Below the pieces are notes generated by a model. The model saw only the letters and a program-made list of their open reading frames with translations, was not told the DNA's origin and ran no database searches. This document shows, in pieces, positions 1-7,558 of a stretch of 15,236 nt of DNA; the stretch's first letter is position 1, and each line of letters begins with the position of its first letter. The DNA comes from UBA6244 sp041582875 (GTDB lineage Bacteria > Bacteroidota > Bacteroidia > Bacteroidales > F082): contig JBFHGX010000095.1 of NCBI GenBank assembly GCA_041582875.1, positions 1 to 15,236 of the forward strand. The letters are read 5' to 3'. Made by a program: the position numbers and the translations under genes.

Positions 1-1643
1 CTAATAATATCATCGATTTTGTATCTTACGACGACGCTTTACCTTGGGATACTTTAGCTGACGGCTATGGTCCATCTCTTACTTTATGTAATCCAAATGT
101 AGATAACAATGTGGCTCAAAACTGGACACATTCAATAAACTTTATTACAGTAAATGCTGCTGGTGATAGCATTTGGGCTACCCCGGGTACGGGATGTGCC
201 AATGCTTTAATTGCCGGTTTCGAAGGAACTCCAACTCAGGTAGTTTTAGGTGGAAGTGTGATGTTTACCGACCTGTCATTTGGCGCTGCGACACAATGGA
301 CCTGGACATTTGAAGGTGGAACACCTGCAACCTACGAAGGACAAACTCCCCCTGAAATTTTCTACAACGAAGAAGGTACTTGGGATGTTAGTTTGCTAAT
401 TAGCGATGGTGTTAACGCTGACGAGCTGATGATGATGGATTATATAACTGTAATTGATTTACCAGCTCCGCTTAACTTGCAGGCTACAGTAGGACCAGAT
501 GATGATGTAATGTTAACTTGGTTAGCTCCTGGTACCGTTGGTGGTTTTGAAGATGATTTTGAATCTTATGAAGATTTCTCTATCGATTTTTCACCTTGGG
601 TAAATTTGGATGTTGATGGAAGTACAACCTATGGTATGACAGATATTGAATGGCCAAATGCATATGTTGAGCAATCGTTCATTATTTTCAATCCATCACA
701 AACCACACCAGCCGTTACTGATATTGTTCCTCATTCTGGTGATAAATTAGCAGCATGTTTTGCTTCTACGGCACCACCTAATAACGATTGGATGATTACT
801 CCTGAGGTGTTAATCCAAAGTGGATACAATGTATCTTTCTTCGCTAAATCTTATACTGATCAGTATGGTCTTGAGAGATTTAAAGTGGGCGTTTCTACTA
901 CTGGTTTAAATCCTGAGGATTTTACCATTATTTCTGACGGTGCATATGTTGAAGCACCTGTTGAAGATTGGACTGAGTTCACCTATGATTTAAGCGCTTA
1001 TGCAGGACAAATGGTGTATGTTGGTATTCAGTGTGTATCAAATGATGCATTTATACTGCTTGTAGATGATATTTCTATCTCAGCCACTAAATCTGCTTTG
1101 GTGTATAATCCTGCCCAACCTGTTGTTGGTAAAGGAACCAAGGATATTAGCATTACAGCTCAACCGTCAGTAGTGCCTACTTCTACTGTACAAACAGCCA
1201 GAGGTTTATTGGCCGAGTTGCAAGGGTACAATGTATATCGCGATAACGCGCAAATTAATGCTGATCTGATTACTGTTACCGAATATTATGATGAAATGCC
1301 ATCAATCGGAACACATGAGTATTATGTAACTGCTGTTTATGATGAAGGCGAATCCGGAATGTCGAATGTAGTTACCATTTTAATTACTAGTATCGACGAA
1401 GCTTCGGTTAGTGCTGTAAAGGTTTATCCCAACCCTTCAAACGGTGTATTCACCATCGAAATGCCAGAAATCGGCAGTAACGAAATGGTGATAATGGATA
1501 TTACCGGCCAGGTGGTCTATAGAAATGTTGTGAAGTCAAACGATCGGATCACCCTTACGGGAATCGAGCAAGGTTTGTATTTTATTCAGATTGCAGATCA
1601 AGCAACCGGACAAAAAGTGGTTAAAAAATTGCTTGTTAATTAG
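1..1643 (+). CDS. T9SS-secreted multidomain protein (lamin-tail end, PKD, split FN3, choice-of-anchor J), 5' partial
   Basis: The gene is cut by the left window edge. The frame is open from base 3, so the GTG at 111 is not a credible start. Codons 3-130 read NNIIDFVSYDD...ADGYGPSLTL, the typical end of a lamin-tail (LTD) domain. A PKD domain follows at about 201-460 (FTDLSFGAATQWTWTFEGG core). At 462-536 an FN3 first half appears (LNLQATVGPDDDVMLTW). It is interrupted by a choice-of-anchor J/cleaved-adhesin domain at about 543-1085 (GFEDDFESYEDF, DWMITPEV, LVDDISIS). FN3 strands seem to resume at 1215-1391 (LQGYNVYRDNAQIN, HEYYVTAVYDEGESGMSN). The end (1413-1640) is a type A T9SS sorting domain (VYPNPSNGVFTI, GLYFIQI, KKLLVN), implying export through the outer membrane and surface anchoring or release. 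The N-terminal part that would set its function, such as a nuclease or CotH domain, is not visible. Domain family calls are confident; function is unknown. Confidence 0.9.
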   Translation, partial: NNIIDFVSYDDALPWDTLADGYGPSLTLCNPNVDNNVAQNWTHSINFITVNAAGDSIWATPGTGCANALIAGFEGTPTQVVLGGSVMFTDLSFGAATQWTWTFEGGTPATYEGQTPPEIFYNEEGTWDVSLLISDGVNADELMMMDYITVIDLPAPLNLQATVGPDDDVMLTWLAPGTVGGFEDDFESYEDFSIDFSPWVNLDVDGSTTYGMTDIEWPNAYVEQSFIIFNPSQTTPAVTDIVPHSGDKLAACFASTAPPNNDWMITPEVLIQSGYNVSFFAKSYTDQYGLERFKVGVSTTGLNPEDFTIISDGAYVEAPVEDWTEFTYDLSAYAGQMVYVGIQCVSNDAFILLVDDISISATKSALVYNPAQPVVGKGTKDISITAQPSVVPTSTVQTARGLLAELQGYNVYRDNAQINADLITVTEYYDEMPSIGTHEYYVTAVYDEGESGMSNVVTILITSIDEASVSAVKVYPNPSNGVFTIEMPEIGSNEMVIMDITGQVVYRNVVKSNDRITLTGIEQGLYFIQIADQATGQKVVKKLLVN

Positions 1644-1663
1644 TGTTTTATTAAACTAAAATT

Positions 1664-1706
1664 AAAAAAACCAGATGCCTTTCTTTGGATTGGCATTTGG
1701 TTTTAA
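1664..1706 (+). terminator. Rho-independent terminator after the first T9SS protein
   Basis: Inverted repeat of 13 bp: 1667-1679 (AAAACCAGATGCC) pairs with 1692-1704 (GGCATTTGGTTTT), with one G-U pair and a 12-nt loop. The A-rich left arm and T-rich right arm give the usual hairpin plus U-tract. It starts about 20 nt after the stop codon at 1641-1643 and separates this gene from the next T9SS gene. Confidence 0.8.
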
Positions 1707-1733
1707 TATCTTATAAACTTTAAATATTATTTT

Positions 1734-3371
1734 ATGAAAAAAAGATACTTTTCGTTTGCAATGATTCTCATTTTAGTGGGATTTGGTGGAGTTCAAGCTC
1801 AAAACCTGGTTGTAAATGGTGATTTTGAAAATTGGACTGCAGGGGCTGCTGATAATTGGTTGGCTGATGGTGGAGCCATTGAAATTAATCAAAATACAGC
1901 AACTGTACAAAGTGGATCTTCTAGTTGCGAAGTTACATGGACCTCACAGGATAATCAGTATTTAACTTCAGATCCATTTGATGTAACAGCAGGAATCGAA
2001 ATAAATGCTAACTTTTGGGTTTATGATAATGATGCCGCCGGGAGAGCCCGTTTATGTATTATTTATGAAGGTGCTGACAATTATTACGGTGATTATAGTA
2101 TAGATATGACCGAATGGCAGCAATTATCTTATACTGCGCCGGTACCTGACGGGGCAACTTCTGCCACATTTCAAATTAGATTTTATGACATTTCTGCTGA
2201 TTGGGATGGCGATGCTACAGTAATTGTTGATCATGTTGTTTTTGAAGGCAATACTGCTGTGTATCCGGAACCATCCAATTATCCAACTGATTTTGTTGCT
2301 ACAGCAACTGGTTTAACCATTGATTTAACCTGGGTTGAGTCGACTGGAGCACAGCTTCCTTCTCGTTATTTGGTTTTAGGCGAAAAAATTAGAGGAATGG
2401 CTTTTGATGTTCCTGTGGATGGTGTACCTGTTGAAACAGATCTTGATTGGTCGGATGGTAAAGTAGCAGTTAACGTCGCTTATGATATGGGCGGTTATAC
2501 TTTTGCTGGTTTAGAAACCAATGGTACCTATTCTTTTACCATATTTCCTTATACCAATTCAGGTGCTGATATAGATTATAAAACTGACGGAACTGCTCCT
2601 GCTGATGAAGCGACAACTGCTAACCTGGCGATCATTAGTCATGAGGGCTTTGATTCTGGTCTAGGTACTTATACACAGTTTAGCGTTACCGGTGAGCAGG
2701 TATGGGAATGGGCAGATCTTTATGGAAACCCTCCAGGTTGTGCAAAAGGTAATGGTTATAGCGGTGGTGCTGTTGAAAATGAAGATTGGCTCATTTCTCC
2801 CGCACTTGACCTTTCTGGTTATACCAATATTACTTTTGGATTCGATCACGCCCGTAATTATGCATCCAACGATGGTTTAATGGTAATGGTTTCTACCGAT
2901 TATAACGGTTCAGGTGATCCAACCACTGCCACATGGAATGATATTACCAGTGCATTCGCATTTCCTGATCCAGGTAGTTGGAACTTTATATCCGCTGGAA
3001 CAGCTGACATCTCTGGTTACGCTACAGAAGCAACTTATGTCGCTTTTGTATACAACAGCACTTCTACTGATGCTTCCACCTGGGAAGTTGACAACGCCGA
3101 CGTTCTAGGTGTAGTTAGTATAGGTATCGATAACAACTCAATTAAGTCGTTGCAGGTATATCCTAATCCGGCTTCTGACATGATTTCTGTTGTTTCTGAA
3201 GAAGATGCTCAGCTTAGCTTAGTTAACCTGATGGGACAAACCGTAAAGGTAATTGAAGTAGTTTCAGGTGTAAATCAACTATCTGTGGGTGATTTGCAAT
3301 CAGGAATGTATATGATGACCATTTCTTATGCCAATGGGACAAAAGCTGTCAATCGTTTGATGGTAAAATAG
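1734..3371 (+). CDS. T9SS-secreted CBM4_9-like / FN3 / choice-of-anchor J protein
   Basis: A complete 545-residue secreted protein. Residues 1-22 form a signal peptide (KKR, hydrophobic core, cut after GVQA). Residues 24-172 begin NLVVNGDFENW and end VIVDHVVFEG, the pattern of CBM4_9-like beta-sandwich domains that often bind carbohydrate. Residues about 180-296 match an FN3-like module that recurs in Bacteroidota exported proteins (PVDGVPV, YTFAGLETNGTYSFTIFPY, IDYKTDGTAP). Residues about 300-460 are a choice-of-anchor J domain (EGFDSGLGTYTQFSVTG, ENEDWLISPALDLSGY, VMVSTDYNGSGDPTTATW). Residues 470-545 are a type A T9SS sorting domain (LQVYPNPASDMISV, LMGQTV, GMYMMTI). No catalytic motif was found, so a binding, adhesive or structural surface role is likely. 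It shares the anchor J plus sorting tail design with the upstream neighbour, suggesting related export and use, but a terminator separates them. The specific ligand is not predictable. Confidence 0.92.
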   Translation: MKKRYFSFAMILILVGFGGVQAQNLVVNGDFENWTAGAADNWLADGGAIEINQNTATVQSGSSSCEVTWTSQDNQYLTSDPFDVTAGIEINANFWVYDNDAAGRARLCIIYEGADNYYGDYSIDMTEWQQLSYTAPVPDGATSATFQIRFYDISADWDGDATVIVDHVVFEGNTAVYPEPSNYPTDFVATATGLTIDLTWVESTGAQLPSRYLVLGEKIRGMAFDVPVDGVPVETDLDWSDGKVAVNVAYDMGGYTFAGLETNGTYSFTIFPYTNSGADIDYKTDGTAPADEATTANLAIISHEGFDSGLGTYTQFSVTGEQVWEWADLYGNPPGCAKGNGYSGGAVENEDWLISPALDLSGYTNITFGFDHARNYASNDGLMVMVSTDYNGSGDPTTATWNDITSAFAFPDPGSWNFISAGTADISGYATEATYVAFVYNSTSTDASTWEVDNADVLGVVSIGIDNNSIKSLQVYPNPASDMISVVSEEDAQLSLVNLMGQTVKVIEVVSGVNQLSVGDLQSGMYMMTISYANGTKAVNRLMVK

Positions 3372-3387
3372 TTTCTTGTTTGTAGAA

Positions 3388-3425
3388 TAAAAAAACCTGT
3401 GTTCAAAAGACGCAGGTTTTTTTAT
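3388..3425 (+). terminator. Rho-independent terminator after the second T9SS protein
   Basis: Stem AAAAACCTGTG (3391-3401) pairs with CGCAGGTTTTT (3411-3421) across a 9-nt loop, with one G-U pair, then more T residues. It starts about 17 nt after the stop codon and closes the T9SS gene. Confidence 0.85.
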
Positions 3426-3460
3426 TGTTTCTGAAATCCCAATATTTCCTGAATTATTTA

Positions 3461-3468
3461 TACTTTTA
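3461..3468 (+). promoter_or_regulatory. possible Bacteroidota -7 promoter element
   Basis: TACTTTTA matches 7 of 8 positions of the TAnnTTTG -7 consensus used by the Bacteroidota housekeeping sigma factor. No clear TTTG -33 element is seen 19-21 nt upstream. If real, transcription would start near 3475, after the ATG at 3472 and before the ATG at 3508, which supports the later start for the next gene. Confidence 0.3.
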
Positions 3469-3507
3469 ACCATGCAATTGTCGTTAGCTACAAACAAAAA
3501 GGTTATC

Positions 3508-5061
3508 ATGCGAATTGTGGTGTCAGCTTTATTAATGTGCTTTTATCTTTTGGGATTTTCACAGGGGTATAAGACGGTGCGCATCGAAATTCCTACTGAT
3601 ATGCAGGCTGATAGTTATCATGTTGAGCCAATAGGTGAAAATGGACTTTTGATTTTTTATGCCAGCAATGAGGTAGATAAAGAAGGTAAGCGGAATTGGT
3701 ATTTTGGATTGTTCGATACCAAGCTCAATCAAAAGTGGCTTAAGTTTGTCGGACTCAATGATCCAGTTGAATATGTAAAGGCACGCGAAAGTGGAAACCG
3801 AATTCATTTGCTGTTCCGAAATACGGGCAAAGCCAAATTCGACTACGACTTTTACGAAATTGTTACTTATGATACCAGAACAGAATCCTTTGCAATAATC
3901 TCAGGAAGTATTCCTGAAAAAGCTGAGATTGCTGGTTTCGAAGTCATCGATAATACAGCTTGTATGGGCCTTAACCTGCGTAAATATGCCACTGATTTGG
4001 TGTTTGTTAATTTAATTTCAGGGGATGTTTCACCTGTGCATTTGCACGAAGGCGATCAAAGTTTAATTGCAAAAATGCAAGTCGATGGTTCATCCGGCCG
4101 GTTTCTTGTCGCAGCAAAGCTGATTAGTGATGGTAGGTATCTAACTGATAAAATTCTGATGTACAATCAGAAAGGAACTATTGAATCTGAGCTTTTAGTA
4201 AGTAACCCCGAGTCGATTAAAATGCTAAGAAATTTTCAGTTTTTCCCCAAAGGAAATGATCAACTGATTGTATTGGGTTCTTATGATATTATCACCGGAA
4301 GGATGGGTTCCCTAAAAGATATTGAACAAACCGATGAAGCTCGTAGTGCTGGTTTTTTCTTTCTTAGATTTGATGGGGGGCAACAATCTGTGCTTAACTT
4401 TTTCGATTTTATGCAGTTCAATCATATTCAGGGCGCTACCGAAGCGCGTGAAATTGTTAATACACGCGTCCGTAACGATTCAACAGGGGAGAGGGAAAAA
4501 CAAAAGGTTGTTACGTCCTATTTTCATTTGATTGACCCTGAAGGAACTAGCTTCGAAAACAAATATTATTTGACCGCTGAGGTGTATAAACCTCAATACC
4601 GCACCGAAACACGAATGGATTACGATTATTATGGTCGTCCATATCCATATACCTACAATGTTTTCGCTGGCTATCAATATAATGATATCCTGATTGGTGG
4701 TTTTTCCGCTGAAGGAAATCTGTTGTGGGACAATGAATTATTGATCAGCGATATGATGTCTTATAAATTGAACTCACGTACTGTTCTGGTTACCGATGGC
4801 GATAATCTTACAGTTGGTTATGTCAATAAGGGAAAACTAACTTCGAAGACCTTTGAAAATGGTACGCCTGTTGCCACCAATGAGGTTCCTGTTGCGGCAC
4901 TCTTTACACGTGATCGAATCATTGAAGATGATGATAACAGGTTGATTCATTGGTACGATCAGTTTTATTTGATGTATGGTGAACATATTATTAGAAATCG
5001 TGCGTTGAGTGAGCAGGATGAAAGAACGGTTTTTTATGTAAACAAAATAGCGTTTCAATAG
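3508..5061 (+). CDS. exported protein of unknown function
   Basis: I do not recognise the family. An upstream in-frame ATG exists at 3472, but the ATG at 3508 is preferred. From there the protein begins MRIVVSALLMCFYLLGFSQG, an ideal signal peptide with likely cleavage after the FSQ region; the earlier start would place 12 polar residues in front. The mature protein (about 495 residues) looks like all-beta: many short strands alternate with Gly, Asn and Asp turns (for example LVFVNLISGDVSPVHLH, DQLIVLGSYDIITGRMG, GYQYNDILIGGFSAEGNLLW), as in beta-propeller-like proteins. A Tyr-rich stretch is encoded at 4618-4680 (YDYYGRPYPYTYN). There is no sorting domain, lipobox or catalytic motif, so it is probably periplasmic. 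The methyltransferase gene starts 3 nt after its stop, so the two are probably cotranscribed. Confidence 0.85.
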   Translation: MRIVVSALLMCFYLLGFSQGYKTVRIEIPTDMQADSYHVEPIGENGLLIFYASNEVDKEGKRNWYFGLFDTKLNQKWLKFVGLNDPVEYVKARESGNRIHLLFRNTGKAKFDYDFYEIVTYDTRTESFAIISGSIPEKAEIAGFEVIDNTACMGLNLRKYATDLVFVNLISGDVSPVHLHEGDQSLIAKMQVDGSSGRFLVAAKLISDGRYLTDKILMYNQKGTIESELLVSNPESIKMLRNFQFFPKGNDQLIVLGSYDIITGRMGSLKDIEQTDEARSAGFFFLRFDGGQQSVLNFFDFMQFNHIQGATEAREIVNTRVRNDSTGEREKQKVVTSYFHLIDPEGTSFENKYYLTAEVYKPQYRTETRMDYDYYGRPYPYTYNVFAGYQYNDILIGGFSAEGNLLWDNELLISDMMSYKLNSRTVLVTDGDNLTVGYVNKGKLTSKTFENGTPVATNEVPVAALFTRDRIIEDDDNRLIHWYDQFYLMYGEHIIRNRALSEQDERTVFYVNKIAFQ

Positions 5062-5064
5062 CCT

Positions 5065-5865
5065 ATGAGTATCAAAAGTCCACTTTATCAGGTTAAGCAG
5101 TATTTGAAATACTTGGTGGTTTCACAAACCCGATATACCATCCACTCTCCATTTGTTTTTGACTTGGTAAACAATGTATTGCGCGACAAGACATTTTACG
5201 ATGATTTTGTTGCCCTCGATGAAATGAAGTCCAACTTATTTCAACGTACTGACATTATCGAAACCGTTGATTTTGGTGCCGGAGCTGGCATGAAAAAATA
5301 TGCAACCAAGGTTGGTCATTTGGGAAGAATGGTAAAGCAACGGAGTCAACGCAAACAGCAGTTAGGATTATTGTATCGATTAACCCGGTATTTTAAACCA
5401 GATTATATGCTGGAGTTTGGAACCGCCGCCGGTATCAGTGCGTCTTATTTAAAAAAAGGACATCCTCAAGGACACTTAATTACCATGGAAGGATGTGCTT
5501 CATTGGCAGCTGTGGCGAAAGAAGTGATTAATGAGGTGGGGATTGATGATGTTGAGGTGTGCGTTGGAAACTTTGATGTGATATTGCCGAAAATATTGAC
5601 TAGATGTCCGAAATTGGATTTTGTTTTTATCGATGGAAATCACCGAAAGGAACCCACATTAAAATATTTTAATGCATGTTTTCCGTTTGCCACAGATAAT
5701 TCAGTGTTCGTTTTTGATGACATCCATTGGTCGAAAGGTATGGATGAGGCCTGGAAAGCCATTAAAAGTGATACCAGAGTTAGTTTAACCATTGATTTAT
5801 TCTGGTTCGGCTTAGTTTTTTTCCGTAAGGGCATAGAAAAACAAGACTTTATTATTCGATATTAA
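5065..5865 (+). CDS. class I SAM-dependent methyltransferase
   Basis: A 266-residue cytoplasmic protein with a Rossmann-type methyltransferase core. Motif I is MLEFGTAAGISASYL (residues 115-129), the glycine-rich SAM-binding loop. E142 ends the second strand (HLITMEG) and would contact the ribose. D186-E196 (DFVFIDGNHRKE) and FDDIHWSKGM (217-226) match the acidic and metal- or substrate-proximal motifs seen in O-methyltransferases of the DUF/Methyltransf_24 type. The N-terminal 110 residues carry the segment RYTIHSPFVFDLV, which I associate with Bacteroidota members of this group. The substrate is unknown. It follows the exported protein by 3 nt, so translation is probably coupled. A 6-bp inverted repeat covers its stop codon. 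Confidence 0.88.
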   Translation: MSIKSPLYQVKQYLKYLVVSQTRYTIHSPFVFDLVNNVLRDKTFYDDFVALDEMKSNLFQRTDIIETVDFGAGAGMKKYATKVGHLGRMVKQRSQRKQQLGLLYRLTRYFKPDYMLEFGTAAGISASYLKKGHPQGHLITMEGCASLAAVAKEVINEVGIDDVEVCVGNFDVILPKILTRCPKLDFVFIDGNHRKEPTLKYFNACFPFATDNSVFVFDDIHWSKGMDEAWKAIKSDTRVSLTIDLFWFGLVFFRKGIEKQDFIIRY

Positions 5866-5870
5866 TCGAA
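5855..5870 (+). repeat. short inverted repeat over the methyltransferase stop codon
   Basis: TTCGAT (5855-5860), 4-nt spacer, ATCGAA (5865-5870). It has no U-tract, so it is a poor terminator. It ends 12 nt before the TAAATTTG -7 element and thus covers where a -33 element would sit. It could be an operator for the downstream ABC gene or chance. Confidence 0.35.
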
Positions 5871-5882
5871 GCTTCTAATCAG

Positions 5883-5890
5883 TAAATTTG
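5883..5890 (+). promoter_or_regulatory. Bacteroidota -7 promoter element for the ABC ATPase gene
   Basis: TAAATTTG is an exact match to TAnnTTTG. It lies 36 nt before the ATG at 5926, which predicts a leader of about 29 nt. No good TTTG -33 element is seen; ATTA at 5861-5864 is the closest at the right distance. It suggests that the ABC and adenosyltransferase genes are transcribed separately from the methyltransferase. Confidence 0.5.
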
Positions 5891-5925
5891 TAGTTTTGGC
5901 TTTGTTGTATTAAACAACTTAAAAC

Positions 5926-6657
5926 ATGAAGAAGGAAATCATTAAACTCAGAAATATTTGCAGATTCTATCAGGTAGGAACTGAAACAGTTAAAGCTTTG
6001 CGTGATGTTGATCTGTCAATTTATCAAAATGAATTTGTAGCATTGATGGGCCCTTCCGGGTCAGGAAAATCAACTATGATGAATATTCTTGGGTGTTTAG
6101 ATACACCTACTTCGGGTAGTTATTTCCTGAATGATACTGATGTGAGTAAAATGACTGACAATGAGTTGGCTGATGTAAGGAATAAGGAGATTGGTTTTAT
6201 CTTTCAGACATTTAACTTGTTGCCCCGTTCCACAGCACTAGAAAACGTAATGCTTCCATTGATTTATGCCGGAAAAAATAAACAACAGCGTTTGCAAATG
6301 GCTCAAAAAGCACTTCAACAAGTACAGTTGACCGACCGGGTAACACACCGTCCCAATGAATTGTCAGGGGGTCAACGTCAGCGTGTTGCCATTGCACGTG
6401 CATTGGTCAATAATCCATCCATTGTGTTAGCCGATGAACCTACCGGTAATCTCGACTCTAAGACTTCTGTCGAAATTATGGGGTTGCTTGAAGAAATTCA
6501 TCGTATGGGGAATACAATTATTGTGGTTACCCATGAAGAAGATATAGCTTTACATGCCCATCGTATTATACGCATGATTGATGGTGGAATTGCATCGGAT
6601 GAGCAAAATGAAAATATTAGAACTGTTAGGGATTATCCTACGGTTGAACAGAATTAA
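5926..6657 (+). CDS. ABC transporter ATP-binding protein, MacB/LolD type, without adjacent permease
   Basis: A 243-residue ABC ATPase with all motifs intact: Walker A GPSGSGKST (42-50), Q-loop Q94 (GFIFQTFNLLP), signature LSGGQRQRVAIARA (146-159), Walker B IVLADE (166-171) with the EPTGNLDSKT D-loop, and H-loop H203 (VVTHE). The sequence TFNLLPRSTALENVMLPLIY is typical of the MacB/LolD/FtsE branch, which energises periplasmic lipoprotein, toxin or peptide transport and cell-division-type permeases rather than importers. The last 24 residues, after the H-loop region, form a short polar tail. No permease is next to it; its neighbours are a methyltransferase and, 15 nt downstream, a corrinoid adenosyltransferase. 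Its membrane partner must be encoded elsewhere. Whether it can serve the permeases at 11200-13619 is unlikely, since those have their own ATPase. Confidence 0.93.
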   Translation: MKKEIIKLRNICRFYQVGTETVKALRDVDLSIYQNEFVALMGPSGSGKSTMMNILGCLDTPTSGSYFLNDTDVSKMTDNELADVRNKEIGFIFQTFNLLPRSTALENVMLPLIYAGKNKQQRLQMAQKALQQVQLTDRVTHRPNELSGGQRQRVAIARALVNNPSIVLADEPTGNLDSKTSVEIMGLLEEIHRMGNTIIVVTHEEDIALHAHRIIRMIDGGIASDEQNENIRTVRDYPTVEQN

Positions 6658-6671
6658 TAGAAGTGTAAAAA

Positions 6672-7232
6672 ATGAGTCAAGACTGGAAAATATATACTAA
6701 AACTGGTGATGGGGGTACAACGGCTCTTATTGGTGGTAGCCGTGTAGCCAAAGATGATCTGAGAATAGAGTGTTACGGCACTGTTGATGAGCTTGTGTCG
6801 TGGATTGGGTTGTTGCGCGATCAGGATATTAAAGCCAAGTATCGAACAGTATTAATTGAAATTCAGGATCGCTTGTTCACTTTAGAGTCCTTATTGGCTC
6901 ATGATGGAAGTGACTTGCGAAATCCTTTGCCTGTTCTCAGCGAAGGGGACATCGTTTTTCTTGAAGATCAAATTGATCAAATGAATGCAGGGCTTCCGGC
7001 TTTGAGTTCGTTTATCCTCTCAGGAGGCCATCCGGTTGTGTCTTACGCACACATTGCACGAACGGTGTGTCGTCGTGCCGAACGACTCGTTATTCATCTT
7101 GAGCATCAGCAAAAGGTTGATCCGCTTAATGTAAAATATTTGAATAGATTATCTGATTATTTATTCGTTTTTTCGAGAAGAATGTCGCAAGATAAAGGTG
7201 CTGAGGAAACGCTCTGGAAACCCAGAATTTAA
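6672..7232 (+). CDS. PduO-type cob(I)alamin / corrinoid adenosyltransferase
   Basis: A 186-residue enzyme of the PduO-type ATP:cob(I)alamin adenosyltransferase family, the usual length. It transfers the adenosyl group of ATP to cob(I)alamin or cob(I)yrinic acid a,c-diamide, giving the B12 coenzyme form. Diagnostic motifs are the N-terminal ATP site YTKTGDGGTT (8-17), RIECYGTVDEL (31-41), FILSGGHP (114-121), AHIARTVCRRAERL (126-139) with the conserved arginines, and YLNRLSDYLFVFSRR (156-170). The family works as a cytoplasmic trimer of helical bundles. It follows the ABC ATPase by 15 nt and is probably cotranscribed with it. No other B12 gene lies in the window, so the use of the cofactor (for example methylmalonyl-CoA mutase) cannot be judged here. 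Confidence 0.95.
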   Translation: MSQDWKIYTKTGDGGTTALIGGSRVAKDDLRIECYGTVDELVSWIGLLRDQDIKAKYRTVLIEIQDRLFTLESLLAHDGSDLRNPLPVLSEGDIVFLEDQIDQMNAGLPALSSFILSGGHPVVSYAHIARTVCRRAERLVIHLEHQQKVDPLNVKYLNRLSDYLFVFSRRMSQDKGAEETLWKPRI

Positions 7233-7258
7233 CTCTTGGCAATAACCATAAAAAAATG

Positions 7259-7288
7259 TTGTTTAACGTCAAAAAAAAATTATTTTTG
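7259..7288 (+). promoter_or_regulatory. Bacteroidota housekeeping promoter for the DUF2795 gene
   Basis: TTG at 7259-7261 and an exact TAnnTTTG match (TATTTTTG, 7281-7288) are separated by 19 nt, which fits the -33/-7 arrangement of Bacteroidota promoters. Predicted transcription start is near 7295, leaving a leader of about 20 nt before the ATG at 7316. This is the best housekeeping promoter in the window. Confidence 0.75.
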
Positions 7289-7315
7289 CAAAAAATTCAC
7301 TAAATCGAATATAAT

Positions 7316-7537
7316 ATGTATTGGACTTTAGAATTGGCCTCAAAACTTGAAGATGCTCCCTGGCCTGCTACCAAAGAAGAACTTGTAGAATGGGCTATTC
7401 GCACTGGCGCACCTAGTGAGGTTGTTGAGAACCTACAGGAAATAGAAGATGAAGGTGAGGTTTATGACAGAATCGAGGATCTTTGGCCAGATTATCCAAC
7501 AAAAGATGATTTCTTCTTTAATGAAGATGAGTATTAA
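7316..7537 (+). CDS. DUF2795 family small acidic protein
   Basis: A 73-residue protein. The start MYWTLELASKLEDAPWPA, the middle EWAIRTGAPSEVVENLQEIED and the end YPTKDDFFFNEDEY match the short, highly conserved DUF2795 proteins of Bacteroidota, which have this same length. It is strongly acidic and has no signal peptide or membrane segment, so it is cytoplasmic. The central part resembles the fold of a small helical domain in which residues are picked around WPATKEEL and the amphipathic VVENLQEI helix. The molecular role is unknown. The gene stands alone: it has its own near-consensus promoter and a strong terminator 22 nt after its stop. This design suggests steady, possibly high, housekeeping expression. 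Confidence 0.9.
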   Translation: MYWTLELASKLEDAPWPATKEELVEWAIRTGAPSEVVENLQEIEDEGEVYDRIEDLWPDYPTKDDFFFNEDEY

Positions 7538-7558
7538 ATATTGATAATACAAATTATC

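Noticed and set aside
111..113. GTG as start of the first T9SS protein
   Set aside because: The frame is open to the window edge and the upstream codons encode conserved LTD sequence; no signal peptide follows the GTG.
1..3371. Recent gene duplication of the two T9SS proteins
   Set aside because: They share only domain classes; the anchor J and sorting domains differ widely in sequence, and no long nucleotide repeat was seen.
7236..7257. Possible terminator after the adenosyltransferase (TTGGCAATAACCA region)
   Set aside because: The stem is only about 3-4 bp and it is followed by A residues, not T residues.
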